DNA of 64,000 nt from Maratus speciosus (lineage: Eukaryota > Arthropoda > Arachnida > Araneae > Salticidae): the NCBI GenBank assembly GCA_963932465.1, contig OZ010793.1, positions 259,189,196 to 259,253,195 on the forward strand, in the 5' to 3' direction. Shown here piece after piece: positions 10,787-24,029 of the stretch. A model generated the notes under the pieces. The model did not search any database. It was not told where the DNA came from and saw only the letters and a list, made by a program, of their open reading frames with translations. Position 1 is the first letter of the stretch. Every line of letters begins with the position of its first letter. A program made the position numbers and the translations under genes.

Positions 10787-13700
10787 TCTATACTAATATT
10801 ATAAAGAAGTAAAAATTGTTTGTATGTTAGAGGTAATCTCTGGAACTACCGAACCGATTTCAAAAGTAATGGTATCAAAATGATGGTGTTGGTCCAACTT
10901 AGAACATAGGCTATATTTTATGTCGGTGCCACTACCCCAAAGGGGGTGCAGGAGCAAAAAAAAACCGTTCTAAAAATGCGATTTTTGTGTCAGTGAAGGG
11001 CCTAGAAATATGAAATTTGGAATATTAGTTACTTATAACATATAAATGATGTCTAAGAACATTTTCTAAACAATTTGAAATTTAAAAAGGGTGAAAATGC
11101 ACAAAAAGCGTTCTAAAAAACGTTCTAAATGGTGGTTTCTACACAATCTCAGGAAATAACAAACCCATTTAAAAAATAATGGTGTCAAAATGATGATGAC
11201 AACCCTTGTTCCAACATAGGCTATATTTTATGTCGGTGCCACTAACTCAAAGGGGGTGCAGGAGCAAAAAACGTTCTAAAAATGCGATTTTTGCGCTACT
11301 GAAGGGCCTAGAAACATGAAATTTGAAATATTAGTTACTTATTAGATATAAACAATTTCTAAGAACAGTTCTTAAAGAATTCGAAATTTTAAAGGGGTGA
11401 AAATGCGCGAAAAGCGTTCTAAAAAACTTTCTAAATGGTGGTTTCTACACAATCTCAGGAAATACCAAACCGATTTAAAAAAAAATGGGGTCAAAATGAT
11501 GGTGACCCTTGCTCGAACATAGGCTATATTTTATGACGGTTCCATACCCAAAGGGGTGCAGGAGCAAAAAACGTTCTAAAAATGCGATTTTTGCGTTACT
11601 GAAGGGCCTAGAAATATGAAATTTGAAATATTAGTTACTTATTAGATATAAAGAATTTCTAAGAACAGTTCTTAAACAATTCGGAATTAAAAAGGGGTGA
11701 AAATACGCGAAAAGCGTTCTAAAAAACGTTCTAAATGGTGGTTTCTACACAATCTCAGGAAATAACAAACCGATTTTTAAAAAATGGTGTCAAAATGATG
11801 GTGACAACCCTTGCTCCAACATAGGCTATATTTTATGTTGGTTCCATACCCCAAAGGGGTGCAGGAGCAAAAAACGTTCTAAAATGCGCTTTATGCGTTA
11901 CTGAAGGGCCTAGAAACATAAAATTTGAAATATTAGTTACTTATTAGATATAAAGGATTTCTAACAGCAGTTCTTAAACAATTTGAAATTTGAAAAAAGG
12001 TGAAAATGCACAAAAAGCGTTCTAAAAAACGTTCTAAATGGTGGTTACTACACAATCTCAGGAAATACCAAACCTATTTAAAAATAATGGTGTAAAAATG
12101 ATGGTGACAACCCTTGCTCTAACATAGGCTATGTTTTATGTCGTTGCCACTACCCCAATCAGGGTGCAGGAGCAAAAAACATTCTAAAAATTATTTTTGC
12201 GTTACTGAAGAGCTTAGAAATATGAAATTTGAAATATTAGTTACTTATTAGATATAATATTAGTATAGATAAAGGAGAAGAGTTCTTAAACAATTCGAAA
12301 TTTAAAAGGAGTGATAATGCGCGAAGAGGGTTCTAAAAAACATTGTAAATGGCGATTTCAACTCAATTTTGGGAAGTATCAAGTCGATTTCAAAAGTAAT
12401 GGTTGTAAATTGATGGTGACAGACCTTGCTCTAATATAGGCTCTGTTTTATGTTTGTATCACTACCACCTGGGGGTTGCAAGAGAGAAAAAAACGTTCTA
12501 AATTGCGGTTTTTATGTTATGGAAGGGCCTAGAATTAAGAAATTTGGAATGGTAGTTACTTATAAGATATCAATGATCTCTAAGAACATTTCCTAAAAAA
12601 ATTTAAAAGGGGTGAAAATGCGCGAAAAGCGTTGTGAAAAACGTTCTAAATTGCGATTTCTATGCAATCTCAGAAAGTACTGAACCGATTTCAAATATAA
12701 TGGTGTAAAAATGATGGTGACAGATCTTGCTCCAAGATAGGCTATATTTTATGTCTGTTTCCACTACCCCAGAGGAGATGCATGAGCAAAAAACTTTCTA
12801 AAAATGCGATTTTTGAACTATGGAAGGACCTAGATTCATGGAATTTTGTATGGTATATATTTATTTGACATAAATTATCTATAAGAACATTTCTTTGAAA
12901 ATTTGCAATTTAAAAGGGGATGAAAATGCGCGAATAGCGGTCTAAAAACGTTCTAAATTACGATTTCTACTCAATCTCAGGAAATACCAAACTTATATCA
13001 AAAGTAATGGTTTCAAATTGATGGTGACAGTTCCTGCTCCAACATAGGCTATATTTTATGTTGCTGTCACTACCATCTGGGGGTTGCAAGAGCAAAACAT
13101 GTTCTAATTTGCGTTTTTTACACAACTGAGCAGTCTAACATTTTGAAATATGGCATGGTATTTACTTACAAGATGCAGCTGTTTTCTAAGAACAGTCGAA
13201 AGAAAATTCCAAATTTAAAAGTATGAAGTGTGCGAAAAGCGTTCTAAAAACGTTCTAAATTACAATTTTTATACAATCTTATCAAATACCAAACTGAGTT
13301 AAAAAATAATGGGGACAAACTGTTGGTGATAGAACCTGCTCAAACATAAGCTATATTTTATGTCTGTGCCACTACCACCAGAGGGTTGCAGGAGCAAAAA
13401 ACTTTCTAAATTGCGATTTCTGTGATACTGGAGAGGCTAGAAACTTTAAATATGGCATGGTAATTACTTAAAAAATATAAATGCCCTCGGAGGACTGTCG
13501 AAAATACATTCGAATTAAAAAGGGGTGAATCGAAGGGGAGATGCGGAAATCATTCTAAAAATGTCCCAAATTACTATTTCTATGCACTTTCAGGGAATAT
13601 AAACTGATTATAAAAGTAATAGTTGCGAATCAATGGTAACAGTCTCTGATCATGCACAGGCTATATTTTATGACGATGATTCTACCACCTGGGGTTCACA

Positions 13701-14201
13701 GGAACAACAAACGTTCTAAAAAAGGCCTTTAAAATCTTTCTAAATTACGTTTCTGCGGAATATTAGGAAATAACAAACCGATTTCAGAATTAATGTTGGC
13801 AAATTAATATTGACAGTTCCTGTTTCAACATAGCCCTTTATGTTGAGAGAGGTGGTAGGACTTGCAATTTGACATGGTTAATTTTAAGATGTAAGAAGAT
13901 GGTTTCTAAAAAAAAAAAATAATAAAAACTTCAAATGAATACTAAAATGAGCGTATTAATTCAGCATAAAAGTTTCAAAATATTTTCTAAATTATCATTA
14001 ATTTAGTTTTATTTCTTTTTATTAATTTAAGTCTCATTTCTGCCTAATACAGTGTAATAATGAAGTTTAGTCAAACTGTGTTTTAAGTAGTAATTTTTGA
14101 ATTATTCCTAAAAGTATAATTTCTTTTGATAAAAATTAAATATATAAACATCACTTGGCATATTTCAAATATTACGCGAGCAAATCCGCGGGGTTTGCTA
14201 G
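10787..14201 (+). mobile_element. Helitron family C carrying an 11-unit tandem repeat
   Basis: Starts TCTATACTAATATTATAAAG, a form common at Helitron 5' ends, and ends with a hairpin (GCAAATCCGCGGGGTTTGC) whose last C begins the terminal CTAG (14198-14201). The flanks are A on the left and T on the right, the canonical A|T target. The start could also be at 10777, because TCTATACTAA is duplicated there. No Rep/helicase gene is present; the body is a tandem repeat array followed by ~340 bp of AT-rich DNA. Confidence 0.85.
10845..13865 (+). repeat. Tandem array, ~305 bp period, about 11 units
   Basis: A landmark block (AAACCGATTT-like, then ATGGTGTCAAAATGATGG-like) recurs at about 10851, 11159, 11463, 11763, 12066, 12376, 12678, 12986, 13287, 13594 and 13770. 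Spacing is about 300-310 bp except the last, which is shortened. Each unit also carries CATAGGCTATATTTTATG, GGGTGCAGGAGC and paired CGTTCTAAA motifs. Early units look much alike; later ones diverge progressively. Scattered stops exclude a protein repeat. Confidence 0.9.
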
Positions 14202-15399
14202 TAGTAAATATTTTGTATAAAAATAATCGAAAGTTTTGACTGTTTTTCTCCACTAAAGGGTTATCACCTGTGGCTAAAAGAAAAATGCCTTAAAATTCAT
14301 TTATTACTTTATAATTAAATTTCTAAAAATATTAATATTTATTGTCAATAGAAGCACACAGGTGCACATCACTTTTGAAAAAACAATTATACTAGTAAAT
14401 CTGCAGATCAGGAGCCTCAACGTCATCTCTGCAAGTCATTGTTTTTAAACACACTTTGGTAATATTCAGTTTCCTGCAAACCGCAATTTAAAGTTTTCAA
14501 ATTACGTAATTATTTATAAGAATAAAAAAATGCGAAGTTTTCAGACATTAGAAGCGTTAAATTAAAAACGTTGTTATAACGTTTATGTAAGGATATTTTG
14601 AAATTTTCATGAGCTATTAATTCTGGTATATTTTTTAAGATAATGAAGTAAATTTCTTCAGGGGGAGCCCCCCCCTGAACCCCCCGTGGTGTCATTAAAT
14701 TTACCTATGTAACTTTTTATCGATTGAACTAATGGTTATTGTAAATCTTAGATTTCTTTTTACACTTCCGAGCCTTATTTTTCAATACCGGTGAATAGAA
14801 AATTATTTACATTGAGGCAATTATATTGTAAGTTTAGGTTTTATGAAGGAAAATGTAATTTCCTTTTAAAAATAAAATAATTTTCATTCGTATTTTCTGA
14901 AATGAGGCGGCATTAAGAAGTAACACTCGTCAAAAAATATTTTTTCAGGCAATTTAGTTAATGTTTGGTTTTTAAGAATGAAAATATTTATTTCCCGATA
15001 CAATGACGTCATTTTTAACAGCGATAATTTTGAGGTGCATAATTTTGACATTTACTATCTACTTGCTTTTCAAAAGTTTTTTTTTCTCATTGAAATTTTC
15101 GATTAAAAACTAAACATTTCTGTTAGCCGTGTGCAGACGATAAACCGTGAGATATTGGTAACATTTGTTTTTAATAAGAAGAATTAATATCATAACACAA
15201 GGCCCTTTTATTTCAACCTCAAAGCTTTTTCGTTTTATCTTTGATATATGAGGTCAAATTCACCTTCTTTTCGTCTTTTCGTTTTGTTTCCAATATGAAG
15301 ACGTATTCATGTCTATTTTTTATTTCATTTTCCTCTTGCACAGGAAAATCTTTCAAATCAAAATTGACTGTTTAGGATTCTGATTTTCTTGGCAACGGT
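14202..15399. other. AT-rich interval, no gene recognised
   Basis: Nothing coding or structural is supported except a short G/C-run patch at about 14657-14692 (CAGGGGGAGCCCCCCCCTG-like). It resembles the inner end of the hAT-type MITE at 23400-24029 and may be a fragment of one. Confidence 0.5.
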
Positions 15400-16300
15400 A
15401 AAGGAAAAAAAAGCAATTTAACAAATTACAACGACCATTTAGAAAATAATTTTTTCAAAGACTAAAATTTAAGACATAAAAAATCGCACGGAGTTGATCA
15501 TACATTACGTACGCCATGAATTAAACATAACACCTTTAAAATTCCAAGCGACAAAAATCGCCTGCGACTCGTACGTATTGTCCACCTGAAACTTATGTAT
15601 TATCCAAGCATTTCATTGGCTGTTCGGGAAAAGGCTTTTCCATCGTCAGATTTCCAAGAAATCTGACGGCCCATTTTAAATGAAATTTCATTCGTAAACT
15701 TCTAAACATCCCACAATATTACTTTTTACACTGTCGTATAGAGAAAAAAATGTACTTTTAAATGCAATTTGTTTGAAAGCTGTATCTCAATTTGTTTCTG
15801 AGTTATTAATTCTTTTTTTGTAGTTTTTATTACTTTTTTGTCAGTGGCAACAGAAGGTATCCATCTCTGTTGAAAGTAAAGGGAAATACAGATTACTGTA
15901 TCGACCAATCAGAAAACGAATAAAATGATGATTAACGTTTAACTGATGTCACGCGGTCTCCCAGACCCCGCGACTCCCAGCTGTAAACACTTTTACAGCT
16001 TTTTACTTTTCTGTACTGAAGTTAAATAATATGAATAAAATACTTTTTTCATGCAATTTAATTCACATGCTCCTAAGAGAAGTACAACGATATTGTTAGG
16101 ACAAAATTTAAATAAATTCAACCATTTGAGTTATTTTTTTTATTCATTTTATTCGAGGGGTCTGAGAGACCGGATCACATCAGTTGTGTGACAAATTTTA
16201 GTCACATCAGTTAAAGGTTAAATCAACAAAAACCTTCAGATATGCTTTTGATTTCCTACCCTGACGAGGACAATAACCATTTTTCCAAATGGTTAAAAAA
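15400..16300 (+). repeat. Dispersed repeat X, copy 1, interrupted by a TTAA MITE
   Basis: Matches the reverse complement of 28203-28812 from AATTTAACAAATTACAACGACC to the palindrome AACCATTTTTCCAAATGGTT. Both copies keep a perfect hairpin, CGTCAGATTTC-CAA-GAAATCTGACG (15644-15668 here). The 282 bp MITE at 15936-16217 is absent from the other copy. No protein is recognised. Confidence 0.8.
15936..16217. mobile_element. TTAA-specific MITE (piggyBac type)
   Basis: TTAA flanks the element on both sides (15932-15935 and 16218-16221), and the other copy of repeat X gives the empty site. Ends are CGTTTAACTGATGT and its near reverse complement ACATCAGTTAAAGG. Inner arms share GCGGTCTCCCAGACCCC against GGGGTCTGAGAGACCGG. 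No coding capacity is seen. Assignment to piggyBac rests on TTAA specificity only. Confidence 0.85.
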
Positions 16301-16317
16301 AGATTGTTAAATTTTAT

Positions 16318-17358
16318 AGCAAAATGCCAATTTATTCCTTATGAAAATAATAAACTTTTTAATTAAAAAAAAAATATTTGAACAAAATAAATAGAACACA
16401 ACCTTTCTTCATATCTGGGGTGAATTCCATCTGTATGTAAAGACACAAAGACATTAATTCATCCCTTTTGACGTTGATTTGACTTCAAACAATTACACAT
16501 ACTTTCACATTTACGATATTTTTAGGTGTAGTTCTGTTGCTAGGTAACAGTTAAAAGAAAATTAAAACAATGAAATATGTGCCTTTAAAAAAAAGTAAAT
16601 TTGTAAAAGAAAATATTTTATATTATTGGAACACACATATAAAATCCCTCCATAAGTTATACATCGAATTTAAAAACTATGACAAACGTATGCACAAAAT
16701 TTCAAACTAATATGAATAATGTATGGCTCTAATTAGGAAATTTCATCCTTAATAATTTACCATTTAAATCTTTCAATCATATGAGCCATTTCCTTTCAAC
16801 AAATAAAAATGGAAAAATCATCTGAATTGCTATAGAAAAGCATTATTGAGCAAAATAAAATATTCTATATTTTCCGAACAAATGAACCAAATGTAACAAA
16901 AAACTATACAGCTAAATCCGGGTACTTCACCAATATACCCACTTAATTTCAAGCTAATCGGATGCTTTTTACAGCAGTTATCGCGGAACAGACAAACAGA
17001 CAGACAGACTAACGGAAACCAAAACTTTTGGTGTCTCCACAGTAAGCCTTCACTGACCTTTCGGCAAAAATCCCATCTTGACATACTTAAAGCAAGTTCA
17101 ATAAAAGAGTGTAAAAAGAAAAAACAAATTCACAGGTTTAATGAAAATACAGCCTATACTTATTTTTAAAAATATAAAGTGAGGGGTAGGGTCTCCTAAA
17201 CATTTTGTGAATATGAAGGAAAATAAAAATAAAAGGCATTTCCACATTATAACGGCCCTCGCAATTACGCCAAGGTTGTAGTTATGAGTTTGCTAAGCTT
17301 ATATTTATGTTTAAAATTTAAATATCGTAAAACATCAATAACATTTTACTATTGTAAA
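16318..17358. other. AT-rich interval with a retroelement-like tail
   Basis: No gene is recognised. At about 16890-17095 a richer segment contains TTCAAGCTAATCGGATG, then a short ACAGACAAACAGACAGAC run. This resembles the ends of other repeats here that carry GACA tracts, but the element type is not identified. Confidence 0.4.
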
Positions 17359-17502
17359 CAGGGTTGTAGTGGAGGGTATACGCTGTATACCTTCTGGATT
17401 TTTTAAAGGAATACCGTATACCCTGTGTTTCTCAAAAATACTATAGCGTATACTCTCTGCCTTGAGCGTATACCCCCTGGTTTGTTTATGACTACATCAC
17501 TG
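17359..17502. mobile_element. hAT-type MITE, GTATAC family, copy 1
   Basis: Begins CAGGGTTGTAGTGGAGGGT and ends ACTACATCACTG. The body is rich in GTATACSS motifs, as in the copies at 56293-56480 and 59468-59657. Flanking octamers ATTGTAAA and GTTGTATA agree at 6 of 8 positions, so this is an old insertion. It is about 45 bp shorter than the other copies. Confidence 0.8.
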
Positions 17503-20500
17503 GTTGTATATATGAGATAACTTGGCAATTATCTTGGTTGCCGCTATATAGTAAAATATTAAAAATTTTGACCCTTTTTTTTTTAATCTTTAAAATAGTA
17601 CTCAGGACCAAAGTTACCTAAAGACAGACTTCCAAAATGATGTTATTGTGTCAAACTGAGTGTTCGCAAAACATTTTTCAGAAATAAAGGCCCTGCTTTT
17701 ATGTACAAGTTAACCTCTCAGTTGGCACACAGTAGGCACATGTTGTACTTTTTATGCACAGAATAGTTACTCTTTATCTAAAAATAATATATTTCCTCTT
17801 CGATGAAGAGGATATCTTCAATCTAAAGAAACATGTTATGATAATTTAGATATCTATATATGTATTATTCTTATTTATAAAATACTATATTTGGGGAGAG
17901 TGGCTTACCTTGGGCCACTTTTTTCTTTCTTTTTTCAATTTTTTAATATTGATCAATTGTCAAAAATTTTCCTGTTATTCATTCTTTTAACGTTTGCCTA
18001 CAGTATTAAATAGTTTTTGATATTATATCCATTACAGAAAAATTAAAAAATATATTTATTGAACTTGTGCTTTGTCCTAAGGTGTCCCAACTGGTGGGAC
18101 ACCTTGGGACAGTTAAAAATAGATGTGAAAAGTTCAATAATTGAATTACAATATACATGGAATTGTTTATTCAGGAAAATAAATTTATTTAAACTGACAA
18201 AGATAACTAATGTAAATTTTCTAAATTTTAGGGGCGCAAGGAATATTCGGCCTTTGTATTCCTTTCCAGTTTTTTTTTTTTTTTTTTTGCTCCCAATTTG
18301 AAGGAATGTACTTTTTATTTGCTGAAGCATATTCATAAGCAAGAGTACGCGAATCATTAATTGTTGCCCATAGTGATATTTCGAAGCTTGTAAAATGTAG
18401 TTTATCAACTTTCTTTCCTCATCATCGATGAATACTTTTCGACTTTGTATCTTTGATATATACTAGAAGTTAAAATTTGGCTGTTCACTTTTTTTTAAAA
18501 GTACTAACATGATAATTCAGAGTGGTCTAACATTGTAAACTGCAGCAGTTTTCCTAAAAGACATTTCACTTGATAAAATTTTTGCAGCAGCTTTCTGAAT
18601 ATTGTCAGCTGCATTGCTGCATTTATTTTTATTTATTTATTTATTTTTTAATTCTAAATTTCTAATCCTTGCCATTGTTAAGCGCAATGAGTTCCTAAAA
18701 GAAGAAATAATTATTAATAAATACATGTTATGTAGATTAATTTAAAAATGTTTTAAACACAATATCTTTTTGGTAAAATATTTCGAATAAAAGTTCGCTA
18801 GGCATATCTTGTATCCCAAGGTGCACCATATAGGGGAGACTGGGGCACAGTGGACCACTATTTGCAGTTTACATTATTATTAATTTTTTTTTACATGCCT
18901 CAGATTTTTTTCAGAACATAGTTTCAAATACATTTCTCAAAAAACAATTATTTGTATATGTTCATAAAGTGGACCAGTGTGCCCCGGAAGCAGGATACAC
19001 TGGTCCACCCACTGGGGCATAATGGTCCACTATTAAGTATCATTTGAAATACAAAATAAATTTATTTTTTATTAATCTAATCCCTCTTTATTTTCCCTTT
19101 ACTTCCAAAATAACATAATAATGTAAATTTGCAAGTAACATTTTCAAACAAAACAGAAAAAAAAATATATATAAAAAAATTATTAAGTAATCACACGTTA
19201 AAATTTGCAAATGAAACTCCAAAATACTTATGAGCCTGAAATTTTCCTAAAATACTTTGGCTCTGAGGGCGATTTTACGATAACACTAATATAAACAACA
19301 GATTAATAACCATAAAGTTTTGATTCCAAATTTGGTTTATGTTACATCTAAAATGAGTAATAAAATTTCAGAACCTGCCAGAAATTATTTTTGTAATAAC
19401 AGGCTACAGTCAATAGGATACTTTTATATATTTTTAAAAGCAGTAAATACAAATCAAAATATTTCTTACTATATTAAATAAATTGACATTTTTGTTTGTT
19501 TATTTTATTTTGCAGTTAAACAATTACTTTGAAACAATATTTATTTGTAGAGAATAAACAATTATTAAATATTTTGAAAATTCTGCTTTACAATAGAGAT
19601 GGGAAACAGAGATAATTTTGTCTAACAGGTTCCATTGTTTCACACTTGCACAGGTAATAGGTTCCAACAACCTGTTATTTTTGTAACATATAACTAATCG
19701 CTGTGTATATGATGTCAATGGATGTTTTAATAAGAATATATTTAAACAAAATGTTTGAAATAATTCTGGGACTAAGTATTTATAGTTGCTGTTTTCTATT
19801 GAAAGGAATTCACACCATTAAATACGTTTGTGGTTAAAAACTTAATTTTTGTAAGACAAAAATTTACCTAGTTATGATGCTTTTGATTTCATCCATTGTC
19901 AGTTTTTCTCTGGCACTAAAAACAGATTTTTCCCATTTGCTGTGACTGAAACGTTGAAAATTCACAAAATTCAAAGTATCATAACTCAGTAAGTTTAGAT
20001 CATAGAAGAATTTTTTACTGTTTTACTAAGAACATGGAGGAACTTTTTCAAAATAAAACTTGTGGGACCCAGACATTGTATAAAATTTGTAATTTCTTAA
20101 CTATTTAAAAATTAATTATTTTAGCATTAATCGATTTTTATATGATGCAGAACAAAATTTAAAGATTTTTGTATTTGGAACTACACTTCTAAAACTAACA
20201 GTTATTAACTGTTGGTAAACGATAATAATAGATACCCTGTATAAAAATAAACACAGTTTTAAACGTTTGTTGTAAAAGAGAAATTTTATAGCCCGACTTC
20301 ATTGCAGCCATATCTATCAACGCATATTTAAAGTGAATACCACAAGAACACAAAAATATTATTTATACACTTTTAATCAAATACAATTCATCGAAAGAAA
20401 TTTCTTATGCAAAAATATGTTTTTCAAATTAATTACAATTGTATTAAAATTAAGTGTCTTCCCAAATTATACGATGCTATTTTCTTTGGGGTTTTTTTTC

Positions 20501-20779
20501 AGTAAAATAAATTCACAGAAATAAAAAAGCTCTCATTTTCTAAAAATACAATAATGACAAAGTAAAAAAAAAAAAAAGAACACCACCCCTACCCTTAACA
20601 AAAATCAGAATCTCCCTCCAATTTAAATTCAAAGAAGCCACCATCTGTTAAGCCAATGTTGCAAAATTAAAAGTTCCCTTTATTACTAGAAAACGCATTT
20701 TTCTTTTCAATTCCAAAATACTCCATCGACTCAAGTTATTCCACAATACTGTATTTATCTACACAACCAACTGAAACTA
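17503..20779. other. AT-rich interval with a cluster of G/C palindromes
   Basis: No gene is recognised. Notable are a perfect 10 bp stem AAGGTGTCCC / GGGACACCTT (18079-18105), a related GTGGC...GGGCCAC patch at about 17890-17922, and GGGGCACAGTGGACC-type motifs in both directions at about 18832-19035. These look like ends of decayed inverted-repeat elements. A longer T run lies at about 18270-18290. Confidence 0.45.
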
Positions 20780-22353
20780 CAGTAGCGCTCAAAAGTATTT
20801 TGACAACCTTATATTCTCTCTTATTTTATTTAATATAAAAATATAAAAGAAAATATATTCCCTATAATTGAGAACACTATGACTGCAGTTATTCAAATGT
20901 ATCAAGTTTCAACTTGTTATTGTTAGTTTACATTCGGCGTCACCGAAGAAATATGACTCCTCCCCAGCTCAAAAGTATTTTGACAATTAGGTTGCATTTA
21001 ATTGTTGAAGGCGTCAGTGTCGCTATAGCTTCGATTAGTGTTTATATTGACTTTTTATGATTGTTTTTAAGTGCCGAAACGTAAAGAATATTCCAGCGAT
21101 TCTAGAAAAGTCGTTGTAAATGCACTTAAGAAAGGTAGACTGCAAGCAGAATTTGTTCGTTCTTTTAACGTGTCTCAACCGCTTGTTATTAGATGGAATA
21201 AAGATTTTAATAAACAGAAATACATCGAAAATAAGCCTCGAAGTGGCCATCCGAAAAAAATAACTTGCAATGTTGACTGTATTATAAAAATGATATCTAC
21301 AAGTGATTGTCGTAAGTCCGCTGTAATAATAAAAAATGAATTGAAAGAAAATTACGGCATAATATACATATACGTTTCAACTGTCAAACGACGCCTAAAC
21401 ATCTATGGTTTACATGGCAGAAGACCAGCAAAAAAGCGTTTGTTTTCTTCTAAGAATAGGAAGGCTAGAGTTTTGTAAAACGGCATAAATCGTGGTTCGT
21501 GGAGAAATGTAGAATCGTCTAATGTTTCTTGGAGCGATGAAAGGAAGTTTCATTTAGTATCATCTGATGGAATCAAGTACATTCAACGTCCTGAAAACAA
21601 AAAATATGATTTTCGATACCAAATACCCACCGTCAAACATGAAGGTGGCAATGTGATGGCTTTGAGTTGTTTTTCACTCAGCGGAGTTGGATCTTTTGTT
21701 CGAATTGATGGGAATATGGATCGGTTCATTTATGCTGATACATTAAAGACTCATGTGCTATTGTACGCTAAACAAAACATGCCTGTTCAGTGGTATTTTC
21801 AGCAAGATAATGACTAGAAACACAAATCCAAGTTCGTAAGTGATTTTATGAAACGCAGAAAAGTCAATGTTCTAGCGTGGCAAAGCGAAAGTCCGGATTT
21901 GAGCCCCATAGAACATTTGTGGAAGGAGTTAGATCGTACAGTAAGATGGCAAAATTATTCAAGTAAGATAGCATTATACAAAGCTTTTAAAAATGAGTGG
22001 GATAAATTCTTTTAGGTCGAATACAAGAATTAATCGATTCAACGTCTACGCATTGTGAGGCTGTCCTAAAGACCAGAGGATATCCTACTAAATATTGATT
22101 GAGCCATTACTATATTTGATAATTATTATGTTAAAATCAATTTTTTATTTTTATTTCAAAATACTTTTGATTTATCATTTTTCTGATTTTTCTTGTGTTT
22201 CGCGTTATTTTCCATCAAATGACAGTTAATTTACTAAAATTCTGTAAAACATTGCAGACGATTAAATAAAATAAATGATTGGTTTTTGTATTTTATTATT
22301 GTTTTCAATTAAGTCAATTTTTGTCTTCGTCAAAATACATTTGAGCGCTACTG
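20780..22353 (+). mobile_element. Tc1-like transposon with inverted and direct terminal repeats, inactive
   Basis: Flanked by TA (20778-20779 and 22354-22355). Ends are CAGTAGCGCTCAAAAGTATT and, at the right, its inverted form ending GAGCGCTACTG. The motif CTCAAAAGTATTTTGACA recurs inward at about 20967, and its reverse complement lies inside the right end at about 22156. This makes an IR/DR arrangement about 190 bp deep. Length is 1574 bp, usual for Tc1 elements, and the transposase within is broken. Confidence 0.92.
21071..22098 (+). pseudogene. Tc1-type transposase, broken
   Basis: DDE transposase that cuts and pastes the surrounding element. The probable initiator is GTG rather than ATG (21071), a lost start. 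N-terminal helix-turn-helix regions cover about residues 1-110 and include S-G-H-P-K, the linker between the two DNA-binding parts. TAA at 21476-21478 interrupts the frame, which then continues with S-D-E-R-K-F, Q-Q-D-N-D followed by TAG, and S-P-I-E-H-L-W. The D-to-E spacing is 34, as in Tc1. A further TAG and a frameshift lie near 22013-22018; the C terminus ends at TGA 22096-22098. Confidence 0.92.
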
Positions 22354-23399
22354 TATTTTATCACTCTGAAGGTCTGAAGCGTTAAAACGATCTTTCGCTT
22401 CATACCGATAAAATAACTGTAAAATCATAAACGATTCACAGAAATTTTAACAGATAATGAAAAATGAATAATCAAACACGTGTTTCAGGAAAGCATTGTT
22501 TACCAGCGATTTTTCTGACGAATTGGACTGTGATTGGCAAACGATAAAGATCGCTTTCCACCTATTAAACTTTATTCATTTTCCTTCAGCTGAAGTCTTG
22601 CTAAGGCATGAAAAGCAGATTTTTTATTTCCTCTCGTTTTGGCGTGAAACACAATAGTTTATAAGCGTTTAAAATATGACTTTTTTAAGTGCACTTTTTT
22701 AGCTCTTTTTTTTAATTAATCCCTTAAAAATTAGTCTTTAATCAGAAAACATTAAATTGAATTTACTCTTACATTACCAGTACATAATAGAACATATATA
22801 TTTTTAAAGCAATAAGTGACTTACTTTTCATAGATAGGCAATAAAGCAAACATAATCTTCAGGAAAATAAAAAAGAAGTGTAGCTTCCATGTTGCATACA
22901 AAATGTGATTTAGCCTGCAAGTTTGGATCTAAAAGGCTAAAGATTATTTCTAACCTATAGCCACCCAGGCGCATTCCAACGGGTCAACACAGAAACCAAT
23001 AAGCTGCAATTCTACTAGAAATAGTTGACTTCGGTCCTTTTTGCACTGATCGTCATCATGTTTGTGACAATAACTGCTGCTGCTGCTGAACAGATCATAC
23101 AGCTTCACACCATCCTTGTTGCATTTCTATCATCAACTGTAGCAGCTAAAGCAACTACCAAATTAGAATAGAGAAAATAATCTAATACATGCATACATAT
23201 ACAGAAATTAATTTTTTAAAAGCAAATATTATTTACAAATGAATAACCAACTAGCTAAGAAATTTAAGTATACTTGTTTGAAACCATTAGACAAAAACCG
23301 AAATAGTTATGCTACTGTACCATCTAGATATTTATTATAGAAAGCTAATTATGAAAAAACACTTAAAATGTTTATTGGACTAAGTTTATTGCAGGGTAT
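22354..23399. other. AT-rich interval, no gene recognised
   Basis: A stretch at about 22965-23165 has less A+T and a short (CTG)4 run. Neither strand gives a long open frame there, so an exon is not supported. Confidence 0.4.
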
Positions 23400-24029
23400 C
23401 AGGGGCGTAGCTACAGATATTTTTTCGGGTGAGGGGGGGGGGGGGATAAAAAAAATTCTCAACTTGAAACAAATTGCTCTCTTTTCCAACTGAAATGATA
23501 TGTGCAATGTCTGTTTAATGATAATAATACTTATACGTTAAAAAAAAATTCCAAAGAAAAATACTGAAACTAAAAATATAAAAATTACAATTATTGGTTC
23601 ATTTAATGAAAGATTTTGTCTTCTATTGTGTACGAGTTATAATTGCACTTTATATTAAAATAACCTCATGATATTTTGAGATTTTTGAGAAAGGAACAAA
23701 GTTTTGGCGGAAATAGATTAGAAACTGTTGATGGGCAACAATAGAGATATTCAGGTCTGGTAGATATGATATTTTCATAGCACAGAGAAATACAATGACA
23801 AATTGAGTCTGGCTGCTTTTTGTATTTCTTTTGAAAATTTAACTAATTTACTGTTACAGAACTCAGGCAGGTAGTCAGCAAAACAATAAAATATTGTTAT
23901 TTTTTTACAATTATTAAAAATAAAAGAAAATGTGTTTCAAAAATCTGGAATTTCCCAACTCGAAGCTCAAATTTCCCAAGTTCACATATATTAGAGGGGG
24001 AGGCTCCCCCCCCCATCGCAACGCCTCTG
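23400..24029. mobile_element. hAT-type non-autonomous element, 630 bp
   Basis: Ends are CAGGGGCGTAGCTAC and, at the right, GCAACGCCTCTG, forming an imperfect terminal inverted repeat. Flanking octamers CAGGGTAT (23392-23399) and CATGGTAT (24030-24037) agree at 7 of 8 positions, the hAT target-site length. G runs lie just inside the left end and C runs just inside the right end. No transposase is present. Confidence 0.8.

Noticed and set aside
22965..23165. Host exon candidate with (CTG)4 on either strand
   Set aside because: Stops in all frames within a short distance and no convincing paired splice sites.
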